From Natronoarchaeum philippinense (GTDB lineage: Archaea; Halobacteriota; Halobacteria; Halobacteriales; Natronoarchaeaceae), in the NCBI RefSeq assembly GCF_900215575.1, contig NZ_OBEJ01000002.1, positions 496,001 to 560,000 on the forward strand: DNA of 64,000 nucleotides, read 5' to 3'. The translations under genes were made by a program, and so were the position numbers. Each line of letters starts with the position of its first letter. Positions within the stretch are counted from its first letter, which is position 1. Below are positions 42,097 through 50,178 of this stretch, in pieces. The notes beneath the pieces are model-generated. The model saw only the letters and a list, made by a program, of their open reading frames with translations. It was not told the origin of the DNA and ran no database searches.

Positions 42097-43221
42097 TCAG
42101 TCGTCGAGCGCGACGCCGCCGGCCGAGTCCGGAATAGACGCCAGCGAACGCTCTGCAGCGTCGACGACTTCGGCGGGAGAAAGCGGGGCGTCCGTCCACG
42201 CGGGCAGACGCCGATCGGGACCGGGCTCACCGATGGCTTCGGCGTACGTTTGGACCTGCTCTCGCTCGGCGGTCCGGTCGAAGGCGAGGTCGTTGAACGC
42301 GGCGTCGGCGGCGTACTGGTCGACCATCGCGGCGCCGGCCTCGCGGTAGGCCTCGCGGACGGCGTCGTAGTCGACCTCGATGCCGCGGTCGTCGAGGATA
42401 CGAAAGAGCGCGGCGCCGACGTACTCGGCCATCCCCGAGAGGCCGGCCGCGCCCGAGACCGCGCGGTGGTCGTGCTCGTGAGTGCCGAGATCGACCTGTG
42501 CGGTGCCGTCGAAGCCGGCGTACTCGAACGTCTCCCCGAGCGTGCCGACTTCCAGCCCCCAGCCGGGCTGGGCGCGCAGCGACCGGGCCAGTTCGGCTGT
42601 GGCGGCGAACTCGCCGGCCAGCGCGTACCGGAACGCGCCGAGATAGTCGAGCACCGGATCGTCGTAGGCGTCGCCGAGCGCGCGCACCAGCGGGGCGACG
42701 AACAGCCGGTAGAGTCGGCCGTACAGCCGGTCGTTCTCCACGCGGGCGTAGTACCCCTTCGAGAACGAGTAGCCCTCGTCGAGGGGCGCCAGCAGCCGCG
42801 GGACGTGCGTCGGCGCGTAGCTCTCGGCGTCGGCGTCGTGGACGACGACGTACTCGCTGTCGGCGGCGGCGACGCCGAGGGCGAGCCACACATCCCGGCC
42901 CTTCCCGTGCTCGCCGTCCAGACCGCGGTCGGCCAGCAGCGTCTCGACGGCGGGGCCGTTGCACCACAGCAGGTCGGCGTCGAACCCGAACTCGCCCAGC
43001 CACTCCCGGAACGGCCCGACGCGCTCGGGCGGCGCGCGCAGCGCCACGATAACTCGGCCGGGGTCGACATCGGCCAGCGTCGAGAGGACACGCTCGGCCG
43101 CGCGGCCGGCGTACTCCCGGTCGGTCATCGGAACCACCACTGCGCTGCGGCCCGTCGGCGCGTCCGGCCGCGCCTCCGTCAGGTCGTGCAGCGTGGCGAT
43201 CCGTTCCTGGACGTACTCCAT
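42097..43221 (-). CDS. GT81-like glycosyltransferase (glucosyl-3-phosphoglycerate synthase type)
   Basis: 374 aa from ATG 43221; an in-frame TTG at 43248 is less likely. GT-A fold: VVVPMTDREYAG, the metal site VVHDADAESYAP, then FSKGYYARVENDRLYGRLYRL, AFRYALAGEFAA and GWGLEVGTLGE followed by QVDLGTHEHDHRAV, where the last His residues match GT81 enzymes. Relatives make glucosylglycerate or mannosylglycerate phosphates, which are compatible solutes. The exact sugar and acceptor are unproved. Confidence 0.8.
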   Translation of the reverse strand: MEYVQERIATLHDLTEARPDAPTGRSAVVVPMTDREYAGRAAERVLSTLADVDPGRVIVALRAPPERVGPFREWLGEFGFDADLLWCNGPAVETLLADRGLDGEHGKGRDVWLALGVAAADSEYVVVHDADAESYAPTHVPRLLAPLDEGYSFSKGYYARVENDRLYGRLYRLFVAPLVRALGDAYDDPVLDYLGAFRYALAGEFAATAELARSLRAQPGWGLEVGTLGETFEYAGFDGTAQVDLGTHEHDHRAVSGAAGLSGMAEYVGAALFRILDDRGIEVDYDAVREAYREAGAAMVDQYAADAAFNDLAFDRTAEREQVQTYAEAIGEPGPDRRLPAWTDAPLSPAEVVDAAERSLASIPDSAGGVALDD

Positions 43222-43272
43222 CGTAGATTGCTTGGTCCGGACGCTCAAAACGTCGGCGCTTCCGGTCAGTAC

Positions 43273-44460
43273 TCAGACCGTACGGGCGTCCGAGGGGAGC
43301 ACGTCGAGGGCGTACAACACGACGAGCGCGAGGAACACGACGCCGAGCACCGCCGCGAGCGAACGAAAGAGCGGCGTAAATCCGAGGCCGGCGTCTCGGA
43401 GCGAGCCGACGGCGACGCTCCCGCTGGCTTGGACGAGCATCATGCTCGCGCTGTAGAACGCGTAGGCGCTGGCGCGGTGCTGGTCGGGGAGCGAGGCGAG
43501 CAGGTAGGTATCAACCGCCGGAAACAGCCCGTGGATGACGTAGCCGAGGACGACGCTGACCGCGACCACGAGCACGGTCGTCTGGACGACGGTCAGCGCG
43601 AGCAGCGAGACGACGAACCCGGCTAGAATGGCGAGCAACAGCGGCACGTACGGGACCCGATCCGCGAGGCGTCCGGTCAGCCAGAACGCCGGGACGCCGG
43701 CGGCGAACACGACCGTCAGCATCCGGCGGGCCAGCGGCTCACTGAATCCTTTCGTCTCGGTGAGGTAGGTAACGTAGAAGTTGAAAAACCCGTTCCAGAC
43801 GAACCCCGTCGCGCCGACGATGACGACCGCCGCGAGGACGATCGGCCACTGGCGCCGGAGCGCCCCGAGCAGGTCGCGGTCGGCCGTGCCGGCCGTGGGC
43901 AGCGTCGCGCCCCGCGCGACCCAGTAGAACACCGCAGTCGCCAGCGCGGCCGCGATCGCCAGCCCGACGAACACGGCGCGCCACGACCAGACGGCGATGA
44001 CGCCGCCGACCGTCAGCGGGGCTGCGGCGGCGGCGAGTTGGCTGGCCGTGCCGTGGATGCCCATCGCCCGGCCGACGCGCGAGGGAAACAGCTCGCTGAC
44101 CAGCGGATTGGCCGCGACGAAGTAGGCGCCGCTGGCCAGCCCCAACAGGAGCGCCCCCACGCCGAGCGCGACGACCGACTGGGCCGTCGCCGCGAACGCC
44201 GCCGCCCCCGTGAGGACGACGCCGGTGCCGAGCACGACCCGCTGGCGCGACACTCGCGTCAGCAGGTAGCCCGTCGGCAGTCGCAGGAGGGCGCTTCCGA
44301 CCCACGTCAGCGTGACGACCAGCCCCGCGACGCCGGCCGACAGGCCGAACGCCGAACGTAGCGGTTCGACCAGCGGCGCGAACACCACCCGCGCGAAGTT
44401 GACGAGAAAGACGAGCGCACACAGCGATCCGAGCACTCGGCCCCTGCTCGATCGGCTCAC
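43273..44460 (-). CDS. MFS transporter
   Basis: 395 aa with a GTG start at 44460. Twelve hydrophobic segments in two halves; the loop 2-3 motif is GYLLTRVSRQRVVLGTG (a variant of the MFS A motif) and the second half has GRLADRVPYVPL. It lacks large extra domains. Substrate unknown; the type resembles drug/sugar-phosphate or nitrate-like permeases only in general. It lies 51 nt upstream of the GT81-like gene on the same strand. Confidence 0.88.
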   Translation of the reverse strand: MSRSSRGRVLGSLCALVFLVNFARVVFAPLVEPLRSAFGLSAGVAGLVVTLTWVGSALLRLPTGYLLTRVSRQRVVLGTGVVLTGAAAFAATAQSVVALGVGALLLGLASGAYFVAANPLVSELFPSRVGRAMGIHGTASQLAAAAAPLTVGGVIAVWSWRAVFVGLAIAAALATAVFYWVARGATLPTAGTADRDLLGALRRQWPIVLAAVVIVGATGFVWNGFFNFYVTYLTETKGFSEPLARRMLTVVFAAGVPAFWLTGRLADRVPYVPLLLAILAGFVVSLLALTVVQTTVLVVAVSVVLGYVIHGLFPAVDTYLLASLPDQHRASAYAFYSASMMLVQASGSVAVGSLRDAGLGFTPLFRSLAAVLGVVFLALVVLYALDVLPSDARTV

Positions 44461-44597
44461 GGTCAGCGTTTTTCGCCGCCGCGTTTCAATATCCCGGTTC
44501 GGAGCCGGTCTGGCAGGGATTGGGCAGTCCCGCGCCGATTCGCCCGTTTCGAAGCTGACCCCGGGATTTTTGCCAGTTGGTTACATCTATCACGATC

Positions 44598-44768
44598 ATG
44601 AAATCCGTCCGAAAGGCGCTGCGCGACGGCGACCTGTTCAAGGACACCTACGAGCGCGTCAACTGCGACGACTGCGAGAAGACGCTCAAGACCGAGAACG
44701 ACCCCGCGGAGGTCGGCACCGTCCGGGTCTGCCCGGAGTGTGGCGGCGAGTGGAAAGAACTGCGCTGA
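44598..44768 (+). CDS. 56-aa zinc-finger microprotein (HVO_0758-like)
   Basis: ATG 44598 gives MKSVRKALRDGDLFKDTYER followed by NCDDCEKTLKTENDPAEVG and CPECGGEWKELR: two Cys pairs for one zinc ion. I recall an almost identical Haloferax volcanii microprotein, HVO_0758, described as a structured zinc finger. The role is not settled. The message is probably leaderless (T-run about 25 nt upstream). Convergent with the aldo/keto reductase, which ends directly after it. Confidence 0.85.
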   Translation: MKSVRKALRDGDLFKDTYERVNCDDCEKTLKTENDPAEVGTVRVCPECGGEWKELR

Positions 44769-45857
44769 TCACTCGAAGACGGCGTCGAACGCGTCCGCGC
44801 CCAGCGGGTCGAACGTTCCGGCCGCGACGTTTTCGGCCACGTGATCGGCGGACTTGGCGCCGACGAGCGAGCAGGTGACGCCGGGCGCGCTGCGGGCGAA
44901 GTTGATCGCGCGCTGGGCCGTCGTGTCGCCCTGCAGGCGGGCGGCCACCTCGTCGGGGAGGCGCTCGGCGAGTTCGCCCTGCGCGATGCTCGCGCTGGTG
45001 AACACGTCGAGGCCGGCGTCGTTGGCAAAGGCGAGCGCGCTCTTGTCGCCCTCGGGCGTCTCGTGGGCCTCGACGGTGAAGGCGTCGGCCATCACGACGT
45101 TGAAGGGTAACTGAATCGCCCGGAAGTGCGTGGCAGTGTTGCCGGCGCTGTCGGCGGCCTCGCGCGCTCTGGTGACGACTTCGGGCAAGGAGAGGTAGCT
45201 GTCCGCTCCCCGAGGGACGCGGAAGCAGTCCCACGTCGCGACGCCGTAGTGGTTGATGTCGCCCGCCGCCGCTCGTTCCTCCAGCCGCTCGAACGCGGCT
45301 TCGAGCTGATCGTAGACGGCTTCTCGGGAGCGTTCCGCGAGCTGTGTTTCGGGGTTATGGACGTAGTAGAGGTCGATCGTGTCCAGTCCGAGGTTCTCCA
45401 GCGACCGGTCGAGTTGGTCGTCGACGAAGTCGGGATGGATACAGTGGGTCCCTCGGACCAGCGCGTCGCGGGGCAGGATTCCGGGTTCGACGAACTCGTC
45501 GAGGACGTACTGGCCGGGGTCGTCGGGACGCTCGCCGTCGAAGGGAACGAAGCCGCCCTTGGTTGCGACGACGACTTCCTCGCGCTCGATATCGGCGTCG
45601 GCCAGCGCTCGCCCGACGACGCGCTCGCTGCGCTGGCACCGATAGTTGATCGCGGTGTCGACGGCGTCGATACCGTTTTCCAACCCCGTGACGAGCGCTT
45701 CGTGGTACTGCTCGTCGACCGCGTCGGTCGGGTCGCCGAGGTAGGTGCCGATCCCGATGCTCGATACCAGCCCGTCGCCGAACCGCCGGAAGTAGGTCCG
45801 GCCGAACGACTCGTGGAACCGGTCGCGGTACGACCACGTACCCGAACTCGTTGCCAT
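44769..45857 (-). CDS. Aldo/keto reductase family protein (long form)
   Basis: 362 aa from ATG 45857. AKR elements: SSIGIGTYLGDP, GIDAVDTAINYRCQRSERVVG with the Asp and Tyr, VVATKGGFVPF with Lys, TIDLYYVHNPETQ with His, and CSLVGAKSADHVAENV for the cofactor. Long insertions, such as the region around RPDDPGQYVLDEFVEPG, make it longer than the usual 280-330 residues. Substrate unknown. Its stop abuts that of the 56-aa zinc finger. Confidence 0.88.
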   Translation of the reverse strand: MATSSGTWSYRDRFHESFGRTYFRRFGDGLVSSIGIGTYLGDPTDAVDEQYHEALVTGLENGIDAVDTAINYRCQRSERVVGRALADADIEREEVVVATKGGFVPFDGERPDDPGQYVLDEFVEPGILPRDALVRGTHCIHPDFVDDQLDRSLENLGLDTIDLYYVHNPETQLAERSREAVYDQLEAAFERLEERAAAGDINHYGVATWDCFRVPRGADSYLSLPEVVTRAREAADSAGNTATHFRAIQLPFNVVMADAFTVEAHETPEGDKSALAFANDAGLDVFTSASIAQGELAERLPDEVAARLQGDTTAQRAINFARSAPGVTCSLVGAKSADHVAENVAAGTFDPLGADAFDAVFE

Positions 45858-45986
45858 GCCCTCGGCTACGGGCCGGCCGTGGAAAAGTTGGGCTACTTCG
45901 GGGTCGAACGCCACACAGCGGCGTCGACACGCCGCGGCGACCGCTGGGAGTCGGTCACTCGGATGCCGGTGCGACCGGCGCCAGAG

Positions 45987-47156
45987 TCAGACGCCGACGA
46001 ACCGGAAGAACAGGAACGAAATCGTCGCGGCGGCCGACGGCGAGAAGATCCACAGCGAGATGACGCGGGCGGTCGCGGCGGCGTCGTACAGGTCGCCGAC
46101 GCGCAGATCTTCGGACTCTTCCTCGCCGATGCGCTCGACATCCTCAGGCGCCCGGCCCTCGTCGGCGGTCAGCGCGTGCACCGACACGTCGACTTCCTTC
46201 TTGCGCGTGATCGTGTCCGAGATCGTCGCCACGCGGGTCGCCCGGCCCCAACCGAGGCCGACGATGCACATGATCGAACTCAGCGCGAGGCTGACGGGGA
46301 TGCCGAGATACGAGAGAAACGTCGTGATCGTCGAGGAGACGACGGCGACGATAAGTGCGGCCAGAATCGGTAGGTCAGTGAGATCGGTTCCCACAGTGTC
46401 CATCGTCCGGCGGGCGATCGTAAACCCGCCCAGTCCGATGGCGACCGCCCCCAGCAAGATCCCCCGGTCCATCGAGATGGCCTCGCTGCCGACCAGCGGT
46501 GCGACGGCGTTGGCGACGTTGCTGGCACCGGCGCTAAACGCCATGTAACAGGCGATAGCGACCACGAGCGCGCTCCCGACGACCTCCCGGGGCGTCGTGT
46601 TCGGTCCCAGCGCCGGGCGCGGCACGGCGCCGCTGCGATCCAGCGCGAACAGCGATCCGGGCGAGGTTTCGACCGCAAAGCGCGCTTCGAGGTGGGGGTA
46701 GAGATACCGACCGATCACGCCGCCGATCCAGAACGCGAGGACGGGGGCGACGATCCACCACAGCACGATCCGACCCATCTCCTCGTAGCTGAGGTCGCCG
46801 ACGGCCAGCCCCAGTCCTGCGATGGCGCCGACAGCGGTCATCGACGTCGAGACGGGAACGCCGTAGACGTTGGCGACGAGCATGCCTAGGCCGATAAACA
46901 GCAGGATGGCGACGCTCGCAGAGAGCGTGAAGTAGTCGGCCGGGACGATCTTGCCGCCCATCGTCTCGACGACGTTCCGGCCGACGGTCCACCCGCCCAG
47001 CAGGACGAACACGCTCATCAGCGCCCCGGCCGTCACCTTCCTGAGTAGTCCGGCGCCGACGGCCGGCCCGAACGCGACGCCCGTCGAGGAGCCGCCGATG
47101 TTGAATCCGACGAAGGCCGCCACGAGCAGCCCGGCGATCAGCAGTACCTCGACCAA
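45987..47156 (-). CDS. PiT-family inorganic phosphate transporter
   Basis: 389 aa with a TTG start at 47156. Two homologous halves: AAFVGFNIGGSSTGVAFGPAVGAG and YMAFSAGASNVANAVAPLVG, each holding the PiT signature, among about ten hydrophobic segments. A cytoplasmic loop of about 60 residues near the C-terminus (VSVHALTADEGRAPEDVERIGEE) precedes the last helices. Such proteins import phosphate with Na+ or H+. The downstream PhoU-like partner is absent; a 72-aa membrane protein gene is upstream. Confidence 0.9.
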   Translation of the reverse strand: MVEVLLIAGLLVAAFVGFNIGGSSTGVAFGPAVGAGLLRKVTAGALMSVFVLLGGWTVGRNVVETMGGKIVPADYFTLSASVAILLFIGLGMLVANVYGVPVSTSMTAVGAIAGLGLAVGDLSYEEMGRIVLWWIVAPVLAFWIGGVIGRYLYPHLEARFAVETSPGSLFALDRSGAVPRPALGPNTTPREVVGSALVVAIACYMAFSAGASNVANAVAPLVGSEAISMDRGILLGAVAIGLGGFTIARRTMDTVGTDLTDLPILAALIVAVVSSTITTFLSYLGIPVSLALSSIMCIVGLGWGRATRVATISDTITRKKEVDVSVHALTADEGRAPEDVERIGEEESEDLRVGDLYDAAATARVISLWIFSPSAAATISFLFFRFVGV

Positions 47157-47229
47157 GCGACGAACACCTCTGTCATGTCTCGAAGACGACGCCGTGCGGA
47201 CTTAGGGGTGCCGGGATCGGGTCGGACGA

Positions 47230-47448
47230 TTACTCGAACAGTTCGGCTTCTTGGGAAAGGTCGTCGACGCCGTCGACGGGGCCGTTGACGAACAGTCCGT
47301 GATAGATCGCTGCCATCGCCACGAGTCCGCCGATGGCCATCGTCAGCGGGACCGCGGCCGACGTGGCGACGCCGACGCCGAGACCGGCGAGGAGGCTGAT
47401 CGCGACCCCACCCAGCACGAGATCGTAGTACTGTACGGTGTAGTCCAT
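47230..47448 (-). CDS. 72-aa two-helix membrane protein
   Basis: ATG 47448 opens MDYTVQYYDLVLGGVAISLLAG, then two hydrophobic helices with Gly/Ala-rich contacts and an acidic tail (VDGVDDLSQEAELFE). It reads toward the PiT gene, 73 nt away, but I cannot tell whether it takes part in phosphate uptake. Small proteins of this type are common in haloarchaea. No named family. Confidence 0.75.
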   Translation of the reverse strand: MDYTVQYYDLVLGGVAISLLAGLGVGVATSAAVPLTMAIGGLVAMAAIYHGLFVNGPVDGVDDLSQEAELFE

Positions 47449-47492
47449 ACGCTCAACTCGGGCGCCCGGACACAAAACTCCCGGCAACTCGT

Positions 47493-48653
47493 CTAGATGT
47501 CACCAGCCAGCGCCTCGAACAGTCGCTCGGTGAACTCGTGTTCGGTGAGCCCCTCGGAGGGGCCGATTCCCTGCATGTGCGCGATCGAAACCTTCCCGCC
47601 GCCCATCCGGGCGTGGCCGCCGGCCGACGCCATCGGAATGTCCTCGACCGCCGAGGAGAGGATATCACCCATGTGGACGCGGTCGTCGCGCGAGCGCCCC
47701 GAGAGATGGAGACTACCGTCGTGCTCGCCGTAGACGACGACGGCCGTGATCCCTTCGAGCGCGAGCAGTTCGTCGGCCGCCTGCGGGATGGCGTCGACGT
47801 TCGAGACCGATCCGACCGCGGCGATCGCAAAGGAGCCACGGATCTCGCGCTCGCGGATCGCACGGGCCTTGATCTCTAAGGTTTCAGCGCTGACCTGCGG
47901 GTTAGCGATCCTGTCGAGTGCGCCCTCGTCGATTCCGGGAAACAGGTACGCCGCGGCGGAAAACTCGGCTTCGGTACAGCCCTTCGTAAGGTGGTTGGTG
48001 TCGGATTGGATGCCGTACAGGAGTCCGGTCGCCACCTCCCACGAGAGCGGCTGTGCCGCGTCGTCTTCGTCGTCGTCGGCCGGGCGGGCGCCGACCGACT
48101 GGAGGTACTCGGCGAGGATGCTCGCACAGGCGCCGTAGTTCGTGCGAACGTCGGTGAGTTCTTCGCCCTCGCCGCCGCCGGGATGGTGGTCGACGACGGC
48201 GAACGGGTCGACGCGATCGGCGCCGGGAAAGCCCCGGGCTGCGTTGTGATCGACGAGGACGACCGGGTCGGCTTCCAGTTCGTCTGCTGTCTCGATCTGC
48301 TCGGCTTCGAGGTCGAGGACGGTCCGGAACGCCCGGTTTTCCTGATGACGGATCTGTCCGGGGTAGCAAAGTCTGGCCTCCGTATCGACGGCCTCGGCCA
48401 GCTGGGCGACCGCCAACGCTGAGGACATCGCGTCGGGATCGGGGTTCGGATGCATCAACACTGCAATACGGTCGTGTTCGCCCAGCAGCCGCTGGAACCG
48501 AACGCCTGGAGGTCGCCTGATCCACTGGACCCCGAACCACAGCACCGCCAGCAACACGACGGCAGCGATGCCGCCGAGCAACAGCGTCAGATCGGGGCCC
48601 ACCGCCCGGAGCGCGTCGTCGACGACGCCTCGCTGGGCGACTGGAGACCGCAT
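47493..48653 (-). CDS. Membrane-anchored DHH-DHHA1 phosphoesterase
   Basis: 386 aa from ATG 48653. One membrane helix (about 22-45) precedes the DHH domain: HPNPDPDAMSSAL (68-80), VLVDHNAARG and VDHHPGG (DHH 155-157), which bind two Mn ions. The DHHA1 domain ends with GGHARMGGG. Relatives degrade short RNA (nanoRNase) or cyclic dinucleotides. The membrane anchor is unusual for NrnA-like enzymes and resembles GdpP only in outline, as no PAS or GGDEF part is present. Confidence 0.85.
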   Translation of the reverse strand: MRSPVAQRGVVDDALRAVGPDLTLLLGGIAAVVLLAVLWFGVQWIRRPPGVRFQRLLGEHDRIAVLMHPNPDPDAMSSALAVAQLAEAVDTEARLCYPGQIRHQENRAFRTVLDLEAEQIETADELEADPVVLVDHNAARGFPGADRVDPFAVVDHHPGGGEGEELTDVRTNYGACASILAEYLQSVGARPADDDEDDAAQPLSWEVATGLLYGIQSDTNHLTKGCTEAEFSAAAYLFPGIDEGALDRIANPQVSAETLEIKARAIREREIRGSFAIAAVGSVSNVDAIPQAADELLALEGITAVVVYGEHDGSLHLSGRSRDDRVHMGDILSSAVEDIPMASAGGHARMGGGKVSIAHMQGIGPSEGLTEHEFTERLFEALAGDI

Positions 48654-48779
48654 ATGCGTTGTGAGACACCCATCGGCTAAGAATGTTCGCCCGAACCGGC
48701 ATCAAACAGCAGCGCCGCCTCCAAAACGTCCAGTTCAACCCACCACACGGCACCGTTTCAGCGATCGCCCCTCGCGCCC

Positions 48780-49679
48780 TCAGTCGGATTTGCCGGCACG
48801 GTACGCGTCGATTGCGTCCCGGTATCCCTCGCGGTACGTCGGATACACGAGGTCGTACCCCAGCGACCGAAGCCGGTCGTTCGAGCAGCGCTTGCTCGTC
48901 TCGATACGGCGTCGCGCCGCCGCCGAGAGGTCCGGATCGTCGAGCCGTTCGGCTTTCGTTCGCTTCGGCGGTGCGGACTCGCCACACCGCTCGGCCAGCC
49001 AGTCCGCGAAGTCCCACTTCGGCGCCGGTTCGTCGTCGGTGACGAGTACGACGCCGTCCCGGGCGAGATCCTCACCCAGCAGGTACGCCACGGCGCCGGC
49101 GGCGTCGTCGCGGTGAACCATGTTCAGATACCCCTCGGTCACCGGTCCGTCGAGATAGCGCTGAAGCCGATACCGTTCCGGTCCGTACAGCCCGGAGAAC
49201 CGAGCGACTGTGCCGTCGATCCCGTGCTCGGCGGCGTGCTCGCGGGCGATCCGCTCGGCCTCGGCGAGCACTTCAGTCTTCTCGGTGGTCGGCTCGATCC
49301 GTGTCGACTCGTCGACGAACGCCCCGTCGTGGTCGCCGTAGACGCCCGTGCTCGACGTGTAGACGAGCCGATCCGGGGCGTCCTCGCGGGCGCCGAAGTG
49401 ATCGATCGCAGTTCGGAGACCGTCGACGTACACTTCGCGGGCGGCGTCGGCGCCGCGGCCGCCGGAACTCGCCGCGAAGACGACCGCGTCGGCGTCCGGC
49501 ACGGCCGACAGGGCGTCGGCGTCCGTGACATTCGCCTGTACCGCCTCGAAACCGGCGTCTTCGATCGCCGCGACGCCGTCGTCCGATCGCCTGACGCCGA
49601 CCACCTCGTGACCGGCGGCCGTCAGCTGCCGTCCGAGTTCGAGGCCGACGTAGCCACAGCCGAGAATTGCGACGCGCAT
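48780..49679 (-). CDS. NAD(P)-dependent epimerase/SDR (YeeZ-like)
   Basis: 299 aa from ATG 49679. Rossmann motif ILGCGYVGLELGRQL, then VYTSSTGVYGDHDG with the catalytic Ser/Thr and Tyr region, and VARFSGLYGPERYRLQR. The Y-x3-K pair typical of extended SDRs is not clear, which is usual for the YeeZ-like group. The function could be in sugar-nucleotide change or as an NAD-binding regulator. It follows the DUF5791 gene on the same strand with 43 nt between. Confidence 0.82.
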   Translation of the reverse strand: MRVAILGCGYVGLELGRQLTAAGHEVVGVRRSDDGVAAIEDAGFEAVQANVTDADALSAVPDADAVVFAASSGGRGADAAREVYVDGLRTAIDHFGAREDAPDRLVYTSSTGVYGDHDGAFVDESTRIEPTTEKTEVLAEAERIAREHAAEHGIDGTVARFSGLYGPERYRLQRYLDGPVTEGYLNMVHRDDAAGAVAYLLGEDLARDGVVLVTDDEPAPKWDFADWLAERCGESAPPKRTKAERLDDPDLSAAARRRIETSKRCSNDRLRSLGYDLVYPTYREGYRDAIDAYRAGKSD

Positions 49680-49722
49680 GGGCCCACTCGGTGCCCCGCG
49701 CAACTGCCTTTTTCGGTCGACG

Positions 49723-50154
49723 CTAGCGCTGCCGGTCGACGATGGCGTGCTCGATGGCGACGAACTCGTCGAGCGTCGCCGGCGCGCGGCGTTCGAGTTT
49801 CTGCTGGACCTCCTTGGCGGAGAGGTCGTCGTCGATCTCGTTGGCCAGCGTCTCGACGTCGAGGACGGCCGAGGACATTCCCAGTAGGAGGTGTTCCCAC
49901 GCCATCTCGACGATCGTCTCGGCGTCGGGCGCGTCGGCGTCCAGCGCCTGCAGCGCCGCGGCGTCGCCCACCGAGATGTCGGGCGACTCACCGGCCGTCA
50001 GCGCCGTGACCGCATCACGGTCGACGCCGGTCTCCGCGATGACTGTGTCGACGCCGCCGCCGTCCTCGACGGCCGCGCGGAGAGCGTCGTCGTACTCGCT
50101 TCGCAGGTCCGCGGGCGACAGCCCGTCGGTGTCGAATCGCTGTTCGTGGAGCAT
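49723..50154 (-). CDS. DUF5791-like haloarchaeal protein
   Basis: 143 aa from ATG 50154; a TTG at 50178 is in frame. It is acidic and mostly helical: RSEYDDALRAAVEDGGGVDTVIAETGVDRDAVTAL, then LLLGMSSAVLDVETLANEIDDDLSAKEVQQKLE. The first half may be a small helix-turn-helix (ETGVDRDAVTALTAGESPDIS). Resembles a family I recall as DUF5791. It starts 24 nt after the stop of the 1049-aa gene. Confidence 0.7.
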   Translation of the reverse strand: MLHEQRFDTDGLSPADLRSEYDDALRAAVEDGGGVDTVIAETGVDRDAVTALTAGESPDISVGDAAALQALDADAPDAETIVEMAWEHLLLGMSSAVLDVETLANEIDDDLSAKEVQQKLERRAPATLDEFVAIEHAIVDRQR

Positions 50155-50178
50155 ATCGGTGAGAGCGCTCGCCGACAA

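Noticed and set aside
41776-43626. 616-codon frame across the DUF7109-like, GT81-like and MFS genes on the opposite strand
   Set aside because: Spans three real genes on the other strand and has biased Arg/Gly/Val composition with no domain.
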